Shown piece by piece: positions 12,365-21,672 of a stretch of DNA of 64,000 nucleotides (position 1 is its first letter; each line of letters begins with the position of its first letter). Origin of the DNA: Acorus gramineus (lineage: Eukaryota; Streptophyta; Magnoliopsida; Acorales; Acoraceae); NCBI GenBank assembly GCA_030737835.1, contig JAUJYN010000018.1, forward strand, positions 3,348,001 through 3,412,000, given 5' to 3'. The notes under the pieces are model-generated. The model saw only the letters and a list, made by a program, of their open reading frames with translations. It was not told where the DNA came from and made no database searches. The translations under genes and the position numbers were made by a program.

Positions 12365-13804
12365 ATGGATCAGGAAGTCATAACAAATAATGACATTTGT
12401 CTGATAGATAGTGCAACAACTCATACCATTTTGAAAAACCAGAAGTTTTTCTCTGATTTGGTATGCAATGCAGCTAAGGTGTCCACCATTGCTGGACCAG
12501 TTAATATTATTGAAGGTTCTAGAAGAGCCCATGTGATATTACCAAATGGTACCCACCTATTCATCCAAAATGCACTATATTCCAACAATTCTAAAAGAAA
12601 TTTGCTTAGTTTTAAAGACATGAAGATGAACAAGTACCATATTGAAACAAGCAATAAAGGTAACAAAGATTTTCTTTGCATTACTTCTAGTATTGGAAGC
12701 CTGAAGTTTACACTAGAAAAACTCCCTGCACTATCCATAGGATTATACCATACAGTGCTCAGCATTGTAGAAACACACTTCATCATAAGCGTGAAGCTCA
12801 ATGATAAGTTTACCCATATAGTAATTACATTTGTATCGGGTAAACTTATCACTAGACCTTTTCTTAAAATCACATCTGAGCCTCTATCTTTTTTTACAAA
12901 GACTCCATGATGATATTTGTGGCCCAATTCACCCTCATAGTGGACCTTTCAAATATTTTATGATTTTAATTGATGCATCTACTCGTTGGTCATATGTTTG
13001 CTTACTCTCTACTTGTAATTTGGTATTTGCTAGATTACTTGCTCAAATTATCAAACTTAGAGCACATTTTCTTGATCAGTACATTAAGTCCGTTCGATTA
13101 GATAATGTTGGAGAATTTACTTCTCCAATTTTTTATGATTATTATTTATCACAAGTTACTTATATTAAAAACCCAGTTCCTCATGTTCATACACAAAATG
13201 GTCTAGTGGAATCTTTGATCAAATGTTTGCAACTTATTGCAAAACCTTTACTCATGCAATCCAAATTACCCGTGTTTGCTTGGGGACATGCTATCTTACA
13301 TGCTGCTAAGTTAATTAAACATAGGCCGACTTCTTATTACCCTTTTTCACCTTCACAACTTGTGTTAGGCTTTCAACCTAACATTTCACACTTGCGTAAA
13401 TTTTGTTGCGCAGTGCAGGTTCCTATCCCACCACCACAACATATAGAAATGGGTCCCCAATGTCGTTTGGGAATATATGTTGGTTATGAATCTCCTTCTA
13501 TCATTCGTTATATGGAACTATTGACAGGTGATGTGTTTACTGCTAGGTTTGTTGATTGTCATTTTGATGAGACACTCTTCTCGCCGTTAAGGGGAGGGAA
13601 GAACATGCCACAAGTACGTTCCGTTCCTAAAGAATGACGAGAACTATCGTGGAATACTTCCACTTTGTTTCATCTAGATCCCCGTACCGCTCAATGTGAA
13701 AATGAAGTACGAAGGATATTGCATCTTCAGGAGATTGCAAATCAAATTCCTGATGCATTCAATGATGCAGCCAAAGTGACCAAATCACATGTACCAGCTG
13801 CAAA
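12365..13804 (+). pseudogene. Ty1/copia pol, 5' part (protease, integrase), broken
   Basis: The first frame (12365-12910) shows a protease-like DSATTHT motif near its start (compare DSGA/DSGATxH) and the region that leads into GAG-pre-integrase. A second frame (to 13637) carries the copia integrase core: DICGPI, then RLDNVGEF for the second acidic residue, then QNGLVES for the third. This is followed by the copia-specific LGFQPNISHLR and LGIYVGYESPS stretches. A further frame (13665-13804) continues as far as VPAANV, where chromovirus element 1 interrupts it. At least two frameshifts and the lack of a clean zinc-binding HHCC make it inactive. The reading resumes at 24580. Confidence 0.85.
13800..13804. 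repeat. TSD GCAAA, left copy (element 1)
   Basis: Directly precedes TGTTATATATG of the 5' LTR and is repeated exactly at 24580-24584 after the 3' LTR. Confidence 0.95.
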
Positions 13805-14071
13805 TGTTATATATGTGTCACTTTTTTTTGGCTTGTTGGTAACCATTGGAGCATTTTCGCAGTTTTTGAGTTTTTTCGTTTTTTCGATTGGAACCGCAAA
13901 ATTTTAGACTGTTAGCTATCGTCCTGAGCTAGAGGACTCCGATTAAAAATCTAACTGCATATTATGTGTCTTGCTGCCATTTTAAGCCACTCATGAAAAT
14001 TTCATCGAATTCCGGCAACGTTTCTGAAATTTCGCAGTTCTGGGGCGTATCTGGGTTTTTAAGTCACTCAC

Positions 14072-14079
14072 TATATAAA
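14072..14079 (+). promoter_or_regulatory. TATA box of element 1 5' LTR
   Basis: TATATAAA, repeated at 21937-21944 in the 3' LTR. It lies about 135 bp upstream of the leader palindrome, consistent with transcription starting shortly downstream, near the conserved CACTATTCATCATCCC stretch. Confidence 0.7.
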
Positions 14080-14206
14080 GGGTGATCTAAAATTTGATAA
14101 GCACTATTCATCATCCCTACCACTTGATTTCTCTCTATCCCCTCTCTCCGTTTCTCCCTTTTGAGCCCCTTAGAGCCCTCAAACCTAAAGACCTAAAGCA
14201 TAGAAA

Positions 14207-14231
14207 GTGTAGATCGGGTCCCGATCTACAC
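14207..14231 (+). other. Perfect 25-nt palindrome in the LTR leader
   Basis: Twelve-base arms GTGTAGATCGGG and CCCGATCTACAC around a single T. The same palindrome is intact at 22072-22096, 49552-49576 and 57636-57660. Placed between the TATA box and the first donor-like site, it should lie in the element RNA leader, where it could form a hairpin or pair between two RNAs. Confidence 0.9.
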
Positions 14232-16751
14232 CCCGGTGCTTTCAAATCCCAATTCCGGCCAACCTAGCCCTCCCATCCGCCCTCTCTTCTCCTCAGATCC
14301 GAGCCAAATCGGAGGTGGGAGTAGGTCTCGGTGGTAGAGACCGTTGGGGAAGCAATTCGGTGCGCGGAGAGCACCCGGGCACCTCTTCCTCCACCTCGGT
14401 AAGCTCCTTTTCCTCTTCTTTTTGGCTTAGATGTATGCTAGGAGGGGGGGTTTTGTGTTTGGGTGGTGGTCGGCGGCTGTGGGAGGCTGTCGGAGGTGGT
14501 TGGGGGCGGTCGGAGGCCGTCGGAGGCCGTTGGAGGGGTGGTGGAGGTGCTCGGGCATGGAGGAGTTGCTGTTCGGACAGCAGGCAGCACAGGCAGCGCA
14601 GCAGGCTGGGCGCGCACGGGCGTGCGCGCGTGCATGTGCGCGGGCGTGCGCTCGGGGGGAGCTGGAGGCCAGCAGGGCGCGCGTGCTGGGCGCTGGGCGC
14701 GAGTGTGCTGGGCGTGCTGTGCTGGGCGTGCGGGCGTGCTGGGCGTGTGGGCGCTGCGCGTGCGGGCGTGCTGGGCGTGTGGGCGCTGGGCGTGCGGGCG
14801 CTGAGTGTGCTGGGCGCGCGAGTGTGCTGGGCGCAGGCGCTGGGAGTGCTGGCAGTGGTGGTGCGCGCGGGGCGCGGCGAGGCAGCAGTGGTGCACGCGG
14901 GGTGCGCGCGGGGCGAGGCGCTGCACGCGGGGCATGCGGGGGGGGGGGGGTGCTCGCGGGCGAGCGCAAGGCGTGCGGGTGCGCGCGGGCGGCTGCGCTG
15001 GGGCGCAGAGGGCGCGCGGTGCACCCGGGAGGCTTGGTGGCGTGTCCAGGTGGCGGGCAGGGGCCCGGCGGTGCGCGGGGGGCGTGGGCTGGGGCGCGGC
15101 GGTGCACCCGGGCGGTCGGGTGGCCGTGCGGGTGGTTGCCGGGATGCTCGGGCTAGCGTGCGTGCGGGTCGTATGCACGTTTGCCCGAGTGTTGGTTGGT
15201 TGTTTGTGGGTTTTGTGTATTTTTGATGTGGTAGTATTGTGGATTTTACTCACCAGTTGATACCTGTCTTGCAGATCTCGACGGACGGTCGCGCGTCGAC
15301 CCGACTTCCGGTGAGTGGGACAACCCAACCCAGTTTGGGAGGCGTTACATGCTTTGGGCGTGTACCGTCCTCCCCTGGGGCACATAGTTAGTATTAACTG
15401 CTTTGTTTTAATCCATGTAAGCATGATGTGTGTGTAGAATGCATGCCACCCTAGACTTGTATGTTAGGGACTTGCACCCTTAGGATTTGTGCATGAGCCG
15501 TGCATCCTGTCACCCCGTTATCATGCTAGGAAAGCCCTGACCTATGCATGCGTCCTATTAGTTTGATTTATTTATTAAATGCAAACTGTAATATTGATTA
15601 GCATGCTTGGGGAATATAAGGGGGCCTTGCGAGGTTAACATTGAGACCCGGGTTAGGGTACTCCGTGTTCCTTGTTTGGTTGGCGGGATGTCCTACATCG
15701 GGACCTCAGGTTACCCTCCCAAGGTCTCTTTTCCTCATTTTTCTTATTTATTTCCCCGCATCTTGGTTATGCGCGCTGGTGGAATTCTGAAGAATTCAAG
15801 ACATTAGAGTTGTAGAGATGTGCTGTCAGCGGATCCGAGTGGATCATATGCGATGGATAGGCTGTTCTGTTCCCTTCGTTGGATCCGTGTAGAGACTACC
15901 TCGGCGTTGGAAAGGTTGTCCCGTGCAGGGGCTCCCATTAGTAGGCGCCTCCTGATTTGGTAGAAGGACTGTGCTGAACATGGGAGTTGCCAAACGACCT
16001 ACGGAGTGGGGAGAGACTATCGGTGGACCAAGGGTGACCAACAGCCTAGTCAGTCCCATATTGAGGGTGAGGGTGAGGGTATGGTGGGCCGGCGATGCGA
16101 CGACCCACAGGATGGTGTATGGATGATTATCAGCCCATTAAGTCCCAATACCCTTTGTCACCTATTGATGGGTGAGGGTGAGGGTGAGGGTATGGGGTTT
16201 CGGCGATGTGACGAACCCCCGGATTTGTGATTGATTATGCCACTTTGGGCTCTTTGTTTAAATTGTGGTTAATATAAACTGTATGCATGGGTTGTGCTAT
16301 TCACTGAGCGTGTGGCTCACCCCTCGCATAAAATCTTTTTCAGTGATCACTGAGGAGGACTTGAAGGAGGAGCTTCCCGAGCGACTACACCAGTAGCGGA
16401 GTAGCGCCACGTCCCTCGAGTTTTGAGGCCATCAGCATCCGTCTCTTTGTTGTATGTATATATTTTCTGTGCTTGGGCACCTAGTTTGGATTATGTATGG
16501 ATTGTATTTGTGTGCATATGGACATGTTGGCTCTCACAGGACATATGATTATGTATCGAGTCTGTAGTATGTTTTGATTACAGATTCAGTCTTTTAGCTT
16601 CCGCATTTGGTGTATATATTATGTCAGCCCTGCTTTTATCTGTGTTGTCATTTTAGCTGTTGTGTGAGTATATTATTGAACTCCTGTTTACTGATATCAT
16701 ATATACACTTGCCGCGTCCCGGGGACGGCCGCCCTGGGGCGTGACAAAAGT

Positions 16752-16764
16752 TGGTATCAGAGCC
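16752..16764 (+). promoter_or_regulatory. Primer-binding site of element 1 (initiator tRNA-Met)
   Basis: TGGTATCAGAGCC, complementary to the 3' end of plant initiator tRNA-Met, starts five bases after the 5' LTR. The same site occurs at 47498 and 52290 in elements 2 and 3. Confidence 0.93.
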
Positions 16765-16866
16765 TGGTCCTGTCAGAGCCAAATGTCTTCTTTTTCGTAG
16801 AGATGAGTCCTAGGATTTCTATATGCGTATTCTGATCCTAGTGTCTGGTTTTCTTAGGTTGCTGAT

Positions 16867-19800
16867 ATGCCTCCTCGCAGAGGACGGCGCGGACGTGGTC
16901 CCTCTCGACCCTTGGAGGTCTCCGGACCTGCCAGAGTCGAGGATGCTATTGGTGAGTCCTCAGCCGTGAGGCCAGGATCAGCGCAGGAGCCTCCTGCCTG
17001 GGAGCGCGCGTTTGCGCGGATAGCTGATTTGGTGGAGACGCAGACCAGAGTATTAGCAGATCAGGCACGGGAGATTAAGGAGCTGCGGGCGGCCCGCGAG
17101 GCAGTTCCGCAGGTTCCCTTGGTGGCAGATCCACCTGTGGTACCCGATGTCCCCCAGTTCCCGTGGTAGTCTCGGCGGTCAGAGTTCAGGATCCTCAGGA
17201 GAGGGAGGTGGAGCTGGAGGCTGCAGCGAGGGTGCAGCAGAGTGGCCTCTCAGCCTTTCTGAAGCTCCATCCTCCCGAGTTCCAGGGTCAGACGGAGGAC
17301 CCCCTTGCTCCAGAGAGATGGTTGATGGAGGTGGATACCATCTTCTCGACCATGCTTTGCACAGACCGCCAGCGAGTCTCCCTGGCCACATTTATGCTGA
17401 AGGGTAGCGCCGCCGACTGGTGGGCTACTCGATCAGTAGACATCCCAGAGGGATTGGAGCAGCTCACTTGGGCGGGATTCAGGAGATATTTCTTGGAGGA
17501 GTATTTCCCCTTCTCGACGCGACAGATAGTGATGCAGGAGTTTGAGCAGCTGACTCAGGGCACTATGTCCGTCGCTGACTACTCCGCGCGGTTCACGAGG
17601 CTGTCCAGATTCGCTCCAGCTCTGGTGATGGACGAGGAGACGAGGTGCCGTCGATTCGAGCTCGGTCTCAGCAGTGCCATCCGAGTGCACGTCACCCCAC
17701 GCAGGACTTCACGAGGTACTCCGACTTAGTGTCTCGAGCGAAGACCGTCGAGAGAGACCTCGGGATCCAGGTGAGGGCTTCGACCCCGTCGACAGACCAG
17801 AGGCCACCCAGGAGTCAGGACAGAGGGCAGCGCAAGAAGAAGAGGCCCCGCTTTGAGCAGTCAGCGGCTGCCTCTCCTCCAGCAGATGCGGTGCCAGCGC
17901 GAGGTCCGACACCCATCGCAGCCGTGCCAGTCCAGTCGAGGCGACCAGAGACGAGGCGCTGTTATCACTGTCAGCGCGTCGGGCATATCTTGTATAATTG
18001 CCCTGACGCAGGCCGACCCAGAGTGATGCCTCAGCAGCAGCAGTTGCAGCAGCAGCCGTTTCAGCAGCAGCAGCAGCAGCCTCAGCGCCAGCCGCAGCAG
18101 CAGCCTCAGCGTCAGCAGCAGCAGCCACAGGGTGGCCGTGCTGATCAGAGGAGGCAGCCAGCGCAGCAGGCGAGGCGTGCCCCTGCTCCTCAGCCTCAGT
18201 TCGTCCAGGGCCGAGTGGCAGCGCTTTCGGCAGAGGAGGCCCAGGCATCAGGCAGCGTGGTCAGAGGTACTGTTCAGATCTCCCAGCTTCCTGCTTATGT
18301 ATTGTTTGATTCCGGAGCCACCCACTCGTTCGTGTCTCCCGCTTTCGCGAGACGGACGGGTGTGGCGTCCGCTCCTCTAGATGCTGTGTTAGAGGTGTCA
18401 TTGCCCGTGGGAGACCGTATTCTCCTCAGTTCAGTGTACCGAGGGTGTACGGTGACGGTTGCGGAGCATGAGTTTCCGGTGGAGCTGGTGGAGCTTGCTA
18501 TGTCGGATTTTGATGCCATCCTGGGAATGGATTGGCTTGCAGCTAGTCATGCCAGCATCGACTGTTTCGCCAAGTCGGTGTCGTTCCACCTTCCTGGTCG
18601 GAGGTCCTTCCAGTTCGTGGGCGATCGAGACGTAGCTCCTCTGGGGTTCGTGTCGTCCATGCAGGCGTGGAGACTCCTTCAGGGTGGATGCGAGGGCTTT
18701 CTAGCTTATATTGCTCTGGAGGATGCACCGCTGCGGGCAGATATCAGTCAGACTCCGGTCGTGGCAGAGTATCCTGAGGTTTTCCCCGATGATCTTCCGG
18801 GATTACCGCCGGATCGCGCGATCGAGTTTGAGATCAATCTGATTCCGGGGACCGAGCCAGTTTCGAGGGCTCCGTACCGGATGGCCCCTGCAGAGCTGAG
18901 GGTGCTGAAGGAGCAGTTGGAGGAGTTGCTGGAGAAGGGCTTCGCACGTCCGAGTGTGTCTCCGTGGGGAGCCCCTGTCCTGTTCGTCCGGAAGAAGGAC
19001 GGAGGCAGTTGAATAAACGGACAGTGAAGAACAAGTACCCGTTGCCGCGGATCGATGATCTGTTTGACCAGCTCCAGGGAGCGTGTGTCTTTTCCAAGAT
19101 CGATCTCCGCTCGGGGTACTACCAGCTGAAGATCCGGGAGTCAGACATTTCAAAGACGGCCTTTCGCACCCGGTATGGGCACTACGAGTTCAGAGTACTG
19201 CCATTCGGGTTGACGAACGCGCCGGCGGCTTTCATGGATCTGATGAACCGGGTATTTCGACCCTTCCTCGACTCCTTTGTGGTAGTATTCATCGATGACA
19301 TATTGGTGTACTCGAGGAGTCTTGAGGAGCACGCTCACCATCTTCGCACTGTCTTGGAGACTTTGGCCAGACATCAGTTGTTCGCCAAGTTCAGCAAGTG
19401 CGAGTTCTGGTTGGAGCGTATGGCCTTTCTGGGCCATGTGATTTCCGGTGAGGGTATAGCTGTGGACCCGGAGAAGACGCTCGCCGTGTCGAATTGGCGT
19501 CGACCGTCGAACCCCACAGAGATTCGGAGCTTCTTGGGATTGGTGGGTTATTACAGGAGGTTTGTGGAGGGTTTCTCCAAGATAGCCAATCCTCTTACCC
19601 GCCTCACTCGGAAGGACGTTCGGTTCGAGTGGTCCCCTTCTTGTGAGGAGAGCTTCCAGGAGCTGAAGCGAAGGCTCACCTCAGCGCCAGTTCTTACCCT
19701 TCCATCTGGGAGTGGTGGGTTCGTAGTTTATACAGATGCATCGCAGTTGGGTGTGGGTTGCGTCCTGATGCAGCACGGTAAGGTGGTGGCTTACGCGTCT

Positions 19801-21624
19801 CGTCAGTTGAAGCCCCATGAGCAGAATTACCCCACCCATGACCTTGAGTTGGCTGCGATCATCTTTGCGCTGAAGATGTGGAGGCATTACCTCTATGGAG
19901 AGGAGTTCGAGCTCTTTACTGATCATAAGAGCTTGACATATCTGCAGTCTCAGCCGGAGCTCAACATGCGTCAGAGGCGTTGGGTTGAGTTCCTGACAGA
20001 TTACGACTGTGACATCGCTTACCATCCGGGTAAGGTGAATGTCGTTGCAGATGCGCTCAGTAGGCAGCCCCTGGGCATGGCCGCCCACATGGCTGTCCGT
20101 CGTTGGAGGCTTCTGGAGGAGGCCGCTTGCTGGATCAGTGTTCGAGAGACTCCTGCAGGTGGCTTTTTGGCCAGGCTGGTGGTGCAGCCGGTTCTTCTCG
20201 ATGAGATCCGCACGGCTCAGGCTCAGGATCCGCATTTTATAGTCCTCTCTGAAGGCGTCGCCCAGGGCGAGCGTCAGGACTACCAGATTCGCGCGGACGG
20301 GATCCTGCGATTCAGAGGCCGAGTGTGCATCCCCGACGACGCAGAGCTGAGGCGGAAGATTCTGGACGAGGCCCATCGCTCGAGGTACACCGTGCACCCT
20401 GGTGGCACGAAGATGTACAGAGGCCTTCGTCGCGGCTACTGGTGGCGCGGGATGAAGACGGATATCGCCCGTTCCGTTGCCCGGTGCCTAGTATGCCAGC
20501 AGGTGAAGTCGGAGCATCAGCGCCCTGCGGGGAAGCTGCAGTCCATTGAGATCCCTCAGTGGAAGTGGGAGCAGATCACCATGGACTTCATCTCGGGTTT
20601 GCCGAGGTCACGTTCGGGTCGCGATGCCATCTAGGTGATCGTCGACCGACTGACGAAGTCTGCTCATTTCCTCCCCATCCGACTCACCGATTCTCTGGAC
20701 ACTCTGGCGCAGTTATTCGTCTCCGAGATTGTCCGTCTCCATGGCACTCCAGTCAGCATCATTTCTGATTGAGATGGGCGTTTTACTTCGAGGTTCTGGC
20801 GTAGCCTCCAGCACGCCCTTGGTACGAACCTCCATTTCAGTACAGCGTTTCATCCGTAGACGGACGGCCAGTCGGAGAGGACGATCCAGACCCTTGAGGA
20901 CATGCTGCGGGCCTGTGTACTCAATTTTGGGGGCAGTTGGGAGAGGCACCTTCCGTTGGTGGAGTTTGCCTACAACAACAGCTACCACTCGAGCATCCGG
21001 ATGGCTCCCTACGAGGCACTTTATGGCCGCAGCTGCAGGTCCCCCCTGTGTTGGGACGAGGTCGGAGAGCGCCAGCTAGAGGGACCAGAGATCGTTCACC
21101 AGACCTCTGAGATGGTGAAGACGATTCGCGAGCGTATCCGAGTCGCTCAGAGTCGTCAGAAGTGCTACGCCGACCATCGTCGCCGTGAGCTCACCTTCGA
21201 GGTTGGTGACCATGTGTTCTTGAAGGTGTCCCCGATGAAGGGCATCTTCCGATTCGGTGTGCGGGGCAAGCTGAGTCCGCGTTTCATTGGACCGTTCCTC
21301 ATCCTCGAGCGAGTTGGAGAGGTGGCCTATCGCATAGCTCTGCCCCCACAGTTGGCTCAGGCCCATGACGTCTTCCATGTCTCGCAGCTGAGGCGATACG
21401 TCCACGATCCTGCTCACATCATCCCGTTCGAGCCGCTCGTCTTCGAGCCGGACTTGTCTTTCGTGGAGCAGCCGATTGAGATCCTGGACCGCCGCGAGAA
21501 GAGGCTCCGCACCAAGACCGTCCAGCTGGTCAAGGTGCGATGGCAGCACCGTTCCGGTGCCGAGGCCACTTGGGAGCTCGAGGACGCCATGCGTGACGCG
21601 TATCCGCATCTTTTCCCTTCTTAG
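16867..21624 (+). pseudogene. Element 1 gag-pol polyprotein, inactivated
   Basis: Order: gag from ATG 16867 (retrotransposon gag domain about 17200-17690), zinc knuckle CX2CX4HX4C at 17960-18001, a glutamine-rich linker (18025-18130), protease DSGA at 18308, RT with FIDD at 19288-19299, RNase H (about 19730-20060), integrase with H-X-H and CX2C around 20370-20500, and a C-terminal chromodomain (about 21465-21615) closing with the stop at 21622. Lesions: frameshifts near 17150 and 17695, a 25-bp deletion in RT near 19003 relative to 54548-54572, and stops at 20632 (TAG for Trp), 20770 (TGA for Arg) and 20857 (TAG for Gln). The chromodomain and lack of a separate pol frame indicate a chromovirus, most like Tekay/Del. 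Confidence 0.93.
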
Positions 21625-21658
21625 ATGTTCTTGTATTTATTTTGAGGACAAAATTTCC

Positions 21659-21672
21659 TAAGGGGGGGAGAA
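21659..21672 (+). promoter_or_regulatory. Polypurine tract of element 1
   Basis: TAAGGGGGGGAGAA directly before the 3' LTR start; the expected plus-strand primer. The same tract is at 57223-57236 and, slightly changed, at 63531-63544. Confidence 0.9.

Larger units (their letters stand above)
13805..16746 (+). repeat. 5' LTR of element 1
   Basis: Starts TGTTATATATG and ends GGGGCGTGACA. Contains TATATAAA at 14072-14079, a 25-nt palindrome at 14207-14231, a donor-like GTAAG at 14399, a GC-rich tract to about 15190, an acceptor-like TTGCAG ending 15274, a 36-nt micro-exon-like segment (15275-15310) followed by GTGAGT, two GGGTGA arrays (about 16061-16080 and 16170-16190), and an acceptor-like TTTTTCAG ending 16343. 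Long open frames on both strands within 14300-15420 come from the lack of AT-rich stop codons and are not genes. Confidence 0.95.

Noticed and set aside
12420-12927. Minus-strand open frame opposite copia protease
   Set aside because: It is the shadow of the copia pol region, which has recognisable motifs on the + strand; the minus frame has none.
14293-15424. Long open frames of 200-330 codons on both strands (also 22129-23261, 49506-50770, 57590-58954, 3430-3961)
   Set aside because: They lie in the GC-rich LTR tract, overlap in up to five frames, encode only Ala/Arg/Gly/Pro/His-type low-complexity text and change frame between LTR copies. Scarcity of stop codons explains them.
16061-16195. 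GGGTGA arrays as telomere repeats
   Set aside because: Plant telomeres are TTTAGGG. These are short, fixed-position LTR motifs present in every family copy.
17709-18248. Minus-strand 179-codon frame (and 53248-53793)
   Set aside because: Antisense of the CAG-rich gag linker, giving Ala-rich text; no motif and same position in both elements only because the sequence is homologous.
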